From Ruminococcus sp. (GTDB lineage Bacteria; Bacillota; Clostridia; Oscillospirales; Ruminococcaceae), in the NCBI GenBank assembly GCA_024403995.1, contig JAKSQT010000020.1, positions 1 to 33,500 of the forward strand: a stretch of 33,500 nucleotides of DNA. Reading direction: 5' to 3'. This document shows, one piece after another, positions 6,831 to 14,864 of the stretch. The position numbers and the translations under genes are program-made. The number at the start of each line of letters is the position of its first letter. Within the stretch, counting starts at the first letter, position 1. Below the pieces are notes generated by a model. The model worked only from the letters and a program-made list of their open reading frames with translations. It ran no database searches and was not told the origin of the DNA.

Positions 6831-8399
6831 TTACTTGGCAAATTCCTGCAATGTGCCGGTATATCCTGCCGAGCTTGAAGCATAGTAGCGGAGAATAAGC
6901 GATGCATCACGGGAATCGACCTTTTCGTCACCTGTTGCATCAGCCTGAGCAAGGTCGTATGACATCGGAATGTCCTGACTTGCCGATGCAAGCGCATATG
7001 CAAGTAAAGTACAGCTTGCGTCCCTTGCATCGATGATCCAGTCTCCGTTGACATCTCCGAGTGACGGTCTTTCCTTTGCCGACGGGTTGATGAGAATCTT
7101 GTTTATTGCAAATTTATCGGCATATGCCTCAGCCTGCGAATTGTCATAGCAGTAGAATGTTCCGTAAAAAAGCGATTTTCCTTCAAAGAACAAATTGTTA
7201 AGGAATGAAAACGGAATAGCATCTGCCTGTTCTTTCTCATCTTCTTCAAGCTCTGATTCCATATATGGCGGAATTTCGTTATCTATTTTCGTGCCTGAGC
7301 CTTTAAATGTGACTTTTTCCAGAGACATACACATAAGAAATGCACCAAATCCTACGGTTTCAAGCTTTTCAGGAAAAACTATCTCCTCAAGATCTGTCTT
7401 AGCTGCAAAAGCAAGGTCATCGACTCTTGTAACGGTATCAGGCACAGTGAATGACGTGGTTTTTGCTCCAAGAGGCACAGCAATAAGAGTTTTTCCGCTT
7501 TTGGCATACAACACTCCGTCAGCCGACATGAAATTTTTATTTGCTTTATCAACATTGAATTCCGTTGCCGAAACACAGAACATGAATGCTCCCTTTCCTA
7601 TCTTACTGACCTTTTCCGGAATCTCAAAAGCTTTGATCTTATCACAACTTGCAAACGCCAGCATACCGATATCCGTAATGTTTCCGCCTATCTTTATGCT
7701 TTCGGCTGTTTCGCAATTTGAAAAAGCCTCGTCTTTTATCGCCGTTACAGGCAGCGAATTTATCTCATCACCGATCTCTATTTTCTTATTTTCATCAACA
7801 TATTTCTCGTTATATCCTGATGCCTCATAATGATCAAACATAAAATCATACTTAACGCCGTCCACTTCACAGCTCAGGTCCTCAAAATATGATTCTCTGC
7901 CAAGCGGTATGTTCATCTTCTCCAAAGACTCAGGAACATTATCGTCATAGTATTCGGCAGTCTTGACAAATTCGCCTTTTTCATATCTGAATATCCTCAT
8001 CACCGAACTGCCGTTCTGCGTAATACAGTAGCCTATGTTCTTATTTTCTTCATCAGTATATACAACACCGTAAGAACCTAAAAAAACAGGCTTTGTAAGC
8101 ATATTACCGCTAAAGCTGTAGATCCTGACTGTTGAAACATCATATACTCCGTCTGATATCATAAGTTCAGGAATACCGTTGGAATCGAGATCCATGATCT
8201 GATACATAGAACAGCCGATACCGTACTGTTCCTTTGAATAAAAGCCGCTGCCGGAACTAAATGCAGTCAGAACTTCATAATAAGCCTCCTGCCATGTATC
8301 AAATGTCACTTTATCCGCTGCATTTACAGGAACAGCACACAATGAACCTGCACATAACATACCGGCTGTCATTGCCGCTGCCATTTTTTTAAAATTCAT
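6831..8399 (-). CDS. Secreted leucine-rich-repeat protein with C-terminal dockerin
   Basis: The 522-residue protein begins with a signal peptide (hydrophobic core to AVPVNAA near residue 28). Residues about 205-370 hold BspA-type LRR units such as ITDIGMLAFASCDKIKAFEI and VSKIGKGAFMFC. The last ~70 residues form a type I dockerin with two calcium loops, DVNGDWIIDARD and DATGDEKVDSRD, so the protein should dock onto a cohesin-bearing scaffold. No catalytic domain is visible. The start is taken at MNFKKMAAAM because AAGGAG is 9 bases before it, whereas it abuts the upstream ATG at 8408. A consensus promoter lies just upstream. The ligand of the LRR part is unknown. Confidence 0.88.
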   Translation of the reverse strand: MNFKKMAAAMTAGMLCAGSLCAVPVNAADKVTFDTWQEAYYEVLTAFSSGSGFYSKEQYGIGCSMYQIMDLDSNGIPELMISDGVYDVSTVRIYSFSGNMLTKPVFLGSYGVVYTDEENKNIGYCITQNGSSVMRIFRYEKGEFVKTAEYYDDNVPESLEKMNIPLGRESYFEDLSCEVDGVKYDFMFDHYEASGYNEKYVDENKKIEIGDEINSLPVTAIKDEAFSNCETAESIKIGGNITDIGMLAFASCDKIKAFEIPEKVSKIGKGAFMFCVSATEFNVDKANKNFMSADGVLYAKSGKTLIAVPLGAKTTSFTVPDTVTRVDDLAFAAKTDLEEIVFPEKLETVGFGAFLMCMSLEKVTFKGSGTKIDNEIPPYMESELEEDEKEQADAIPFSFLNNLFFEGKSLFYGTFYCYDNSQAEAYADKFAINKILINPSAKERPSLGDVNGDWIIDARDASCTLLAYALASASQDIPMSYDLAQADATGDEKVDSRDASLILRYYASSSAGYTGTLQEFAK

Positions 8400-8443
8400 A
8401 CGATTCATCTCCTTGATATTTATATCCCGAAAGGGATAATAGA

Positions 8444-8472
8444 ATTATATCATAAAAAAGTATAAAATGCAA
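8444..8472 (-). promoter_or_regulatory. Promoter of the LRR-dockerin gene
   Basis: On the minus strand TTGCAT (8467-8472), a 17-base spacer and TATAAT (8444-8449) preceded by TGA, making an extended -10. It faces the LRR-dockerin gene start at 8399. Confidence 0.75.
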
Positions 8473-8525
8473 GTGCTATTTTGTAAACTATGCCGACTGA
8501 AGAACACCATTCTTTTGTGCTTTGC

Positions 8526-8554
8526 TTGACAATAGGTTAAAAAATCAGTATAAT
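8526..8554 (+). promoter_or_regulatory. Promoter of the two-component operon
   Basis: TTGACA (8526-8531), a 17-base spacer and TATAAT (8549-8554), a full consensus match. The response regulator ATG follows at 8573, so the leader is short (about 12 bases) and the ribosome site (GGGTGATG) is weak. Confidence 0.88.
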
Positions 8555-8572
8555 ATATTCGGGTGATGAACT

Positions 8573-9250
8573 ATGCAGGCTAAAATAGCAATAATCGAGG
8601 ACGACAAGGAGATAAGCCGTATTCTTGCCGAAATACTGCAAAAGAACGGCTATGAAACAATGCAGGCATATGACGGAAAACAGGCAATGACATTATTTGA
8701 TGAAAATGAATTCGACCTCATTCTCATGGATCTTATGCTGCCGTTTATAAGCGGTGAACAGCTCATTCTCGGTCTGCGCCAAAAAAAGCAGACTCCCGTT
8801 ATCGTAATATCGGCAAAATCCATGATGGAAACAAAACTTGAAGTCCTGCGTCTCGGTGCAGATGACTATATCATCAAGCCATTTGACATAAACGAGGTCA
8901 TTGTCCGTGTGGAGGTCGTACTGCGGCGAAGTGCCATTCCAAAAGATAACGGCATGATCGAACTAAACGGTTTAATGCTGTTTCTGAATGAAAACAGAGC
9001 ATCATACAACGACGTTAATATCCCGCTGACTGCAAAGGAATTCATGCTTCTCAGCCTGTTCATGAAGCATCCGAAAAAAACATATACCAAGGCGGAGCTT
9101 TATGAAAATGTCTGGAATGATGTGTATTACTATGAGGACAATACCATAAACGTCCATGTGAGCAATCTCAGACAAAAGCTCAAAAAAGCATCGGGTCTTG
9201 ATTTTATCGAAACTGTCTGGGGCATCGGATATCGTCTCAGGGAGGATTAA
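8573..9250 (+). CDS. OmpR/PhoB-type response regulator
   Basis: A 225-residue DNA-binding regulator. The receiver domain (residues 1-120) has the acidic pair in IIEDDKE, the phosphoacceptor Asp53 in LILMDLMLP and the lysine in YIIKPFDI. The C-terminal winged helix (about 130-225) has LTAKEFMLLSLFMKHP, NTINVHVSNLRQKLKK and the closing VWGIGYRLRED. The kinase gene starts one base after its stop, so they form one operon. The convergent exporter genes next door are plausible targets, judged by the frequent pairing of such systems with ABC transporters; this is inference. Confidence 0.95.
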   Translation: MQAKIAIIEDDKEISRILAEILQKNGYETMQAYDGKQAMTLFDENEFDLILMDLMLPFISGEQLILGLRQKKQTPVIVISAKSMMETKLEVLRLGADDYIIKPFDINEVIVRVEVVLRRSAIPKDNGMIELNGLMLFLNENRASYNDVNIPLTAKEFMLLSLFMKHPKKTYTKAELYENVWNDVYYYEDNTINVHVSNLRQKLKKASGLDFIETVWGIGYRLRED

Positions 9251-9251
9251 T

Positions 9252-10154
9252 ATGTGGAGCATAGCAGTTATTACAACAGCAATTGCCGTTATCATGCTTA
9301 TCCATAATGTGAGGATCAAGCATGAACTGCGCTGCATCAGAAATGAACTTGCCAGATCTGCCGAACATTCATACAACAGACAGATATCAATAAAACTTTT
9401 CGACAATGACGTAAGCGCACTTGTCAAAGAGATAAACACTGCGATTGACCGACAGAAAATTCTTAAATATGAAAATGAACACTCGGAAAAGCTGCTGAAA
9501 CAGTCAATTTCAGACATCGCCCATGACCTCAGAACTCCGCTTTCTGTAATCAAGGGCAATTTGCAGCTCATCATGTCAAACGGCAGTATTTCAGGAAATG
9601 ATCTTGCCTATCTCGGAACGTGCCTTGAAAAGACCGATGTACTGCGGAATATGGCAGACGATTTTTTTGAACTGACACTTCTTGAAAGTGAGCATCAGTA
9701 TATTGAGCTTTCAAATGTGAATATGACAAATCTGCTTATGAAATTTATTGCCGACAGCGAAAGTGTAATAAGAATTGCAGGTCTTACACCTGAGATAAAT
9801 TTTCCGCCTAAACCTGTGATCGCTCTTGCAAATGAACAGATGACAGCAAGAATGCTCGGAAATCTTCTCGGTAATGTCGTAAAATATGCAAAAGAAAAAT
9901 TTTCGATCACGCTTTCTTCCGAAAACGACAAATGCTTCATAACATTTGAAAATGAATTGTCATCCGATAATTTCCCTGATACAGAGCATATTTTCGACAG
10001 ATGCTACCGTGCCGACAAATCCAGAAATTCAGGCGGCACAGGTCTCGGATTGTACATCTTCCGCCTCCTTGCTGAAAAACAAAACGGTAATGTAGGCGCA
10101 GAACTCAAAGGAAACTGCATAAAAATCCATGCATCATTAAAAAAAGCATCATAA
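9252..10154 (+). CDS. Sensor histidine kinase with a single short membrane segment
   Basis: A 300-residue kinase starting at MWSIAVITTA, with GGAGG inside the end of the regulator gene 6 bases upstream. There is one membrane segment (residues about 3-19) and almost no extracytoplasmic loop. The HisKA box ISDIAHDLRTPLSVIKGN carries His91; the ATPase domain has NLLGNVVKYAKE (N box) and SGGTGLGLYIFRLL (G2). No sensing domain is visible, so it resembles kinases that sense at the membrane or through a partner such as a transporter. It stops inside the hairpin that separates it from the convergent S41 peptidase gene. Confidence 0.93.
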   Translation: MWSIAVITTAIAVIMLIHNVRIKHELRCIRNELARSAEHSYNRQISIKLFDNDVSALVKEINTAIDRQKILKYENEHSEKLLKQSISDIAHDLRTPLSVIKGNLQLIMSNGSISGNDLAYLGTCLEKTDVLRNMADDFFELTLLESEHQYIELSNVNMTNLLMKFIADSESVIRIAGLTPEINFPPKPVIALANEQMTARMLGNLLGNVVKYAKEKFSITLSSENDKCFITFENELSSDNFPDTEHIFDRCYRADKSRNSGGTGLGLYIFRLLAEKQNGNVGAELKGNCIKIHASLKKAS

Positions 10155-10274
10155 CGGCGATACTCTTACAGATATTGTTACTTGTTATTGAGGGAAACCC
10201 TTTTGAAAAAGGGTTCTCCCTCAGAAAGGTTTGCCCCGATAAAAAGTAACAGTTCTGTAAGAGTATCGCCGTTA
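10152..10274. terminator. Nested hairpin repeat acting as two-way terminator
   Basis: A perfect 21-bp inverted repeat (10152-10172 and 10254-10274) extends by ten more near-perfect pairs (TGTTACTT / AAGTAACA). Inside it, AGGGAAACCC..GGGTTCTCCCT (10191-10221) forms a second stem. The left arm includes the TAA of the kinase gene; the right end is 7 bp from the stop of the S41 gene. A related copy is at 14733-14838, so this is also a dispersed repeat. Confidence 0.75.
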
Positions 10275-10281
10275 TGTGTTG

Positions 10282-11931
10282 TTATTTCAGATATTCAAGG
10301 GCATAGTCCATAACATAGTCCTTGTCATCGTCAAAAATAGCATGGGCAGCTTTTTCATCAAACGGAATGATGATATCTATGTCGTCTGATGCCTGACGTT
10401 CTGTGCCGGAATCTATGAAAATATCTCCGTTTCTGTCAAGCATAACTGATGACGAGCAGCTGAGTGAACCGTATTTCAGGTCAATCCCGCTTACGCCCTG
10501 AGCTGAACCGTTAGGCTGTGTGAAGCCCATAACAGTAGTGTTTTCAAATTCTCTCATGACCATAGTGAGATGGTCTGATGCACTTCCGCTGTATGAATTT
10601 ACAAGCAGAACAACTCTGCCGTCATCGCCGAGGATATTCTCTCCTTTCAGCGTAACATCTCCGTCAGGGATATACTTTCCGTCCTTGTCCTTTGAGAAAA
10701 TCTGCTGTTCCGTGTCCCATTTTGCGTCAGTAACATAGTAATGCTCGCCCTCCGGCGCAAAGCATGATGCCACCGCCTTGACAAGCTGACCTGAACCGCC
10801 CCCGTTGTTTCTGATATCTATGATAATATCCTTTATTCCCTCAGCCTGAAGCTTTTCAACTTGGGTTTTTATTTCATTTTTCATTTTTCTGTAAGCCGCT
10901 TCATCATCAAGCTTCTGAGTTTCCGTATCATACATCATCATTGAAATTCTGAGACACGCTGCTGTATCATTCATTTTCGTGAATGTAAAACTGCCTGCTC
11001 TTATATTGCAGTCTATTTTTTCCATAACTTTATATGCCCTGTCATAATAGCTTCCTTCAAGTTTCGGAAGTACGGCTTTTTCGGTCTGACCGTCATCATT
11101 TACAAATTCAACTTCAACGCTGTCTCCGCCTGTTCCGCCGCAGAATAATCCCTCATAGAATTTCTCGTTGTCGATATCGGCATATGAATTCATTTCATAA
11201 AATCTTGACTTTTTGTCAGCTTCATCAGGGGGCATTCCGTCCCAGCTTTTTATCTCGGTATATCGATGTATTCCAAGCTTTTCAAGTGTTTCATCCGCAT
11301 CAGCCGCAATAAATCTTCCGTCCGAAAGTCTGACGATAACAATTCCGTAGTCACTGCCTGATGCCCTTGAACACGCCTTTTCTATTGTTTCATCTTTTAA
11401 CGGCGAAAAACTTACATGACCGTCATGGAATTCGGCACAGAAACAGTTCCAGAGTATTGTATTTTCAACTTTGTCCCTGTCTTTTTCTGCTTTTCTGAAC
11501 TGCGGCATATACTTGTCATACAGCTTGTCCCAGTCGATTTCCTTGTGTTCGGTGAGAACGTATCTTCGTTTCATTATGTCGAAGCCCTTCTGAAAATCAC
11601 CTGAATAATCTTCTTTGTGATAAAGACTGCTGAACATACAGATCGGTACTGCTGCGATTATGCATACTGCGCTAATTACCGAGTTTCTCACTCTGAAACT
11701 GCGCTTTTCGCAGAAAAATCCTGATGCAAGCAGAAATACTCCTATGTATACGCCTGAAAGGCAGATGTCGATCACTGAAATTTCTGACATAAGCAAACAT
11801 ATCACCACAGGCAGCAGATAAAGCAGCTTCCATTTTGAACTCGGGGACTTTTCTGCAATTCTGCTGATATATCCGAGAACTATGCACATGATAAGTTCAA
11901 GGACTACCAGAATAATATCAAAATATGTCAT
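10282..11931 (-). CDS. Membrane-anchored S41 family peptidase
   Basis: A 549-residue protein with four predicted membrane segments (about 5-22, 36-54, 57-74, 84-102) followed by a large extracytoplasmic S41 (C-terminal-processing/tricorn-like) peptidase domain. The domain has FHDGHVSF with His172, the core IIIDIRNNGGGSGQLV (370-384) and the nucleophile region VLLVNSYSGSASD (441-453). The Ctp-type catalytic lysine normally found shortly after is not seen (GFTQPNGSAQG instead), so a tricorn-type His/Ser arrangement is more likely. AAGGAGG lies 7 bases before the ATG. It is the last gene of an operon with an ABC exporter. It may process or destroy an exported or foreign peptide; the substrate is unknown. 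Confidence 0.85.
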   Translation of the reverse strand: MTYFDIILVVLELIMCIVLGYISRIAEKSPSSKWKLLYLLPVVICLLMSEISVIDICLSGVYIGVFLLASGFFCEKRSFRVRNSVISAVCIIAAVPICMFSSLYHKEDYSGDFQKGFDIMKRRYVLTEHKEIDWDKLYDKYMPQFRKAEKDRDKVENTILWNCFCAEFHDGHVSFSPLKDETIEKACSRASGSDYGIVIVRLSDGRFIAADADETLEKLGIHRYTEIKSWDGMPPDEADKKSRFYEMNSYADIDNEKFYEGLFCGGTGGDSVEVEFVNDDGQTEKAVLPKLEGSYYDRAYKVMEKIDCNIRAGSFTFTKMNDTAACLRISMMMYDTETQKLDDEAAYRKMKNEIKTQVEKLQAEGIKDIIIDIRNNGGGSGQLVKAVASCFAPEGEHYYVTDAKWDTEQQIFSKDKDGKYIPDGDVTLKGENILGDDGRVVLLVNSYSGSASDHLTMVMREFENTTVMGFTQPNGSAQGVSGIDLKYGSLSCSSSVMLDRNGDIFIDSGTERQASDDIDIIIPFDEKAAHAIFDDDKDYVMDYALEYLK

Positions 11932-11942
11932 GTAAAGCCTCC

Positions 11943-12731
11943 TTATGAAAGATCGTCACGGTGATAGAACGAATAGCCGACAATGATGTATGCTGCGCTG
12001 ACGATAAGTGATACTGCTATGGTTTTTATCACATCACCCGACGAAATATATGTCTCGAAAATATAATTCGATGATGTTTCAAGTCCGAATGTGGCCCATA
12101 ATTCAAAATTGCCGATATACGATATATTAGTTATTGCAAAAAGAAACGGTGAACCTCCGGCAGAAAAAGCTGATATAAGCGAAATTAAAATATATACAAG
12201 ATACTGCACGATCAGCGGAGCAGCAACATTTTTGAATATATACGATACCAGAACAAGGAAACAGCTCATTCTCATTATCGGAAAAGCCGCAATAAATAAC
12301 CTGAATACGAAAACCTTTGCAGGAATATAGCCGCCCCAGCCATATAAAGCAGTTATGATGAGAACATCTGCGGCTATCAATGCTATTGAAAACAGCACGG
12401 AAAATGGTATGGTAATAATTACTCTTGCAAAAAATGACTGTTTACGCAGAGTTCCCGACATTGTTTCATAATTCATGGTCTTGTCGCCGAAATCAGATGC
12501 ACATACATAGCCTGTAAAAATGGCTGTGAAAAATGAAACAAGAAGCCATATCATGGAAATAGCCGATGAAGCCATGAATGATGCTGTAGGCTCAATTTCA
12601 GGCGGAACAGAACCAACGCCTATCATATATGTCATAGCCAGAGATAATGCCAGAACACCGAAAAAGGCTATATACAGGAAACGCTGTGATTTCAGCTGAT
12701 AAAGCTGTGCTTTTATTATATTTTTCATCAT
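11943..12731 (-). CDS. ABC-2 type transporter permease (second)
   Basis: A 262-residue integral membrane protein with about six hydrophobic segments. It begins with a short cytoplasmic helix (IIKAQLYQLKSQRFLYIA) like that of its neighbour and has the layout of ABC-2 permeases used for peptide or antibiotic export and immunity. The two adjacent ATGs (MMK) are preceded by GAGGTG; the second is better spaced. Six bases separate it from the upstream permease and 11 from the S41 gene. The two permeases share the N-terminal KAQxYQxK pattern, which points to duplication and a heterodimeric pore. Confidence 0.85.
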   Translation of the reverse strand: MMKNIIKAQLYQLKSQRFLYIAFFGVLALSLAMTYMIGVGSVPPEIEPTASFMASSAISMIWLLVSFFTAIFTGYVCASDFGDKTMNYETMSGTLRKQSFFARVIITIPFSVLFSIALIAADVLIITALYGWGGYIPAKVFVFRLFIAAFPIMRMSCFLVLVSYIFKNVAAPLIVQYLVYILISLISAFSAGGSPFLFAITNISYIGNFELWATFGLETSSNYIFETYISSGDVIKTIAVSLIVSAAYIIVGYSFYHRDDLS

Positions 12732-12737
12732 TTCACC

Positions 12738-13532
12738 TCAGTTCACATCAGATTTGCTGAACAGGATATATCCGCCGAAAAGGAATACAGCCGCTGTGAT
12801 GAGCGAACCGCATGACACTCCGGTAAGCAAGGACTGCGAAACGGTATCAACTGCCGTCATAACGTCTTTTCCGTCAATATATGACAGCGACATATTTCCT
12901 AAATTTATAAGCTGTATACTGCTGAAAAGCGGTATCACATGATCAAAAACACCAAAATCCGGATATGCTTCTGACAAGATCAGATTTATTATCATTTCAG
13001 TCATTGTAAATACAAAGCCGATAATATAGCCTGCCATATCCTGTTTTATGATGAAAGTCAGTGCAGAATAGAAACAGGTCATTCTTATTATAGGGAATAT
13101 CTGGAATGCTGTTCTTATTATGCCGTCTTTTTCCGGCATGATAACTCCCCAGCCGTTTTTACAACTGAAAAATACAAGCGGAAGAACTATCATGGCAAGG
13201 AAAAGTATTATGCTGAAAAAAAGTGCAGTGAAAAATCTTCCGAAATAAATGCTTCTCCGCTTTGTACCGAACATTATCTCATAATTCACGGTTTTGTCAG
13301 CCTGATCTACGCCGCATATCCTGATCACTGCCGCTATGGCAAAAAAGTAATAAAATACCAGAATATCAGACAGATGACTAAATACCAGACTTCCGGTTAT
13401 TTCAGAAAAGGCATAATCTGTCCCAAACAGATATATGCTGAACCCCAGCAGCAATACTACGCCGAATGCCATAATATACGTCACTATATCATTTTTTATC
13501 TGATAAAACTGTGCCTTCATTACATTGTACAT
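12738..13532 (-). CDS. ABC-2 type transporter permease (first)
   Basis: A 264-residue membrane protein with about six hydrophobic segments. The start is taken at MYNVMKAQFYQ, with AGGTG six bases upstream; the frame also opens at a GTG (13541) and an ATG (13538) slightly upstream. It overlaps the ATPase gene by 44 bp, so translation is coupled. The N-terminal MKAQFYQIKND motif and overall plan match the following permease. With the ATPase it should form an exporter; the substrate cannot be read from sequence. Confidence 0.85.
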   Translation of the reverse strand: MYNVMKAQFYQIKNDIVTYIMAFGVVLLLGFSIYLFGTDYAFSEITGSLVFSHLSDILVFYYFFAIAAVIRICGVDQADKTVNYEIMFGTKRRSIYFGRFFTALFFSIILFLAMIVLPLVFFSCKNGWGVIMPEKDGIIRTAFQIFPIIRMTCFYSALTFIIKQDMAGYIIGFVFTMTEMIINLILSEAYPDFGVFDHVIPLFSSIQLINLGNMSLSYIDGKDVMTAVDTVSQSLLTGVSCGSLITAAVFLFGGYILFSKSDVN

Positions 13533-14445
13533 TATCATCACCTACCAGACTCATATAATATTCTTCAAGATTTGCATCGTTCATGTGAATTTCAAGAGGA
13601 ATTATCCCGTTTTTATAAAGCGTTTCCGAAATAAGACGTATCTCGTCAAGCCGCTCATACAGCCTTACGGAACTGTCCTTTTCCACAGAAATACCAGTGA
13701 TATTGAGAACATTCTGCAATACCGCAGGCACAAGGGAATCGTTGTCAGTGTGGATATGGATATATTCGTGGCACTGCTTTGAAAGCTCATCAGCAGAAAG
13801 TGTTTTGATTATCTCTCCTTTGCGTATGAATACATAATCGGTACACAAAAGCGAAAGCTCCGAAAGGATATGCGACGAAATTACTATCGTTATATGCTCC
13901 TCACGGTTGAGTTTGAGAAGCAATTCACGTATCTCGACGATACCTTCGGGATCAAGTCCGTTTATAGGCTCGTCAAGCACCATCAGTTCAGGCTTTGAAA
14001 GGAGCGCACCTGCAATTCCGAGACGCTGTTTCATACCAAGCGAAAAGTTCTTGACTGTTTTTTTGCCCACGTTTTCAAGACCTACAAGCTTCAATACCTC
14101 ATCTATCCTGTCCTTGTTAGGTATCCCCTTTTGCAGACGGAGCTTTTCAAGGTTCTGTCTTGCAGTCATGTTCTGCTTTGCATACGGAGTTTCAATGATG
14201 AAGCACATACGTGTGCGTGAATGGGCAAGACCTTTTTCCGTTGTTTCGCCGTATAGGCTTATTGTGCCTTTTGTCGGAAGAATAAGACCTCCCAAAGCCT
14301 TCATTATCGTGGTCTTGCCTGCGCCGTTCGGGCCGACAAGTCCGCATATCATGCCTTCACGAATCTGAAAGCTTGCATCTTTTACGACCGTATTTTTCAT
14401 AAACTGTTTATCAAAATTTCTTACGTCTATAAGAACATCTGACAT
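13489..14445 (-). CDS. ABC transporter ATP-binding protein
   Basis: A 318-residue ATPase. Walker A is GLVGPNGAGKTT (about residues 35-46), the signature is FSLGMKQRLGIAG, Walker B is LMVLDEPINGLD and the switch histidine is in VISSHILSEL. The last ~100 residues form a variable C-terminal region typical of the CcmA/BcrA-like group that serves ABC-2 permeases. AAGGAGGT stands 8 bases before the ATG. It is the first gene of a four-gene unit with two permeases and an S41 peptidase, convergent with a two-component operon. Bacitracin- or lantibiotic-type immunity is a reasonable comparison but is not shown. Confidence 0.93.
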   Translation of the reverse strand: MSDVLIDVRNFDKQFMKNTVVKDASFQIREGMICGLVGPNGAGKTTIMKALGGLILPTKGTISLYGETTEKGLAHSRTRMCFIIETPYAKQNMTARQNLEKLRLQKGIPNKDRIDEVLKLVGLENVGKKTVKNFSLGMKQRLGIAGALLSKPELMVLDEPINGLDPEGIVEIRELLLKLNREEHITIVISSHILSELSLLCTDYVFIRKGEIIKTLSADELSKQCHEYIHIHTDNDSLVPAVLQNVLNITGISVEKDSSVRLYERLDEIRLISETLYKNGIIPLEIHMNDANLEEYYMSLVGDDNVQCNEGTVLSDKK

Positions 14446-14557
14446 ATCTATGACCTCCTTGTTATTTTCTATGATTTTATTCTAAATCCAATTTATAAAG
14501 AATTTCTTAACTTCTTTTAATGTTTACAATTTGTTCATATTTATCAAAAAATATATA

Positions 14558-14715
14558 GGGCACCTCTAAAAACCCGTTTTGAGTAAGAAAAAGCAGATAG
14601 GTACAGTAGATGCAAGAAAAGCCATCGAAGGCGTGCTTTCGCACTACGAGAGGGCTTGACGCAGCAGATGCTGTGCATAGCTGATTTTTCTCAGAAGGGG
14701 TTTTTAGAGGTGCCC
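14558..14715. mobile_element. MITE-1 element, complete copy (158 bp)
   Basis: Ends GGGCACCTCTAAAAACCC and its complement form imperfect inverted repeats of about 35 bases. TATA occurs directly outside both ends (14554-14557 and 14716-14719), a 4-bp target duplication. The copy is inverted relative to that at 33083 and differs at about two of 158 positions by eye, so spread was recent. It holds no gene; short open frames across it are chance. It lies upstream of the ABC exporter operon. Confidence 0.88.
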
Positions 14716-14732
14716 TATAGAACATCCGCTAT

Positions 14733-14838
14733 AAAGGCGGTACCAATATAGAAGTTTTATACTTATTATTGGGAAGAACCTTTCCTCAGAAAGGTTTGCC
14801 CCGATAAATAGTAAAACTTCTACACAAGTACCGCCGTT
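14733..14838. repeat. Second copy of the nested hairpin repeat, behind the pilus operon
   Basis: Left arm GGCGGTAC..TAGAAGTTTTA and right arm TAAAACTTCTA..GTACCGCC are inverted. The middle contains CTCAGAAAGGTTTGCCCCGA, identical to the middle of the repeat at 10152-10274, and the right end CCGCCGTTA matches the other copy's ATCGCCGTTA end. The outer arms have diverged between copies while staying complementary within each copy. It begins 26 bp after the stop of the last pilus gene and may end its transcript. Confidence 0.7.
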
Positions 14839-14839
14839 A

Positions 14840-14854
14840 CTTTGTGCGGTGTTG
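14840..14854. repeat. Fragment of a MITE-2 end
   Basis: CTTTGTGCGGTGTTG is identical to 15 of the 17 terminal bases of MITE-2. It starts right behind the stop codon of the sortase-like gene (10 bp away) and directly before the hairpin repeat. Too short to prove descent alone, but several other gene ends in the window show the same piece. Confidence 0.55.
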
Positions 14855-14864
14855 AATTTGTTGA

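Noticed and set aside
7195-7830. A 211-codon plus-strand open frame
   Set aside because: It is antisense to the LRR region of the dockerin protein, whose signal peptide, repeats and dockerin are convincing.
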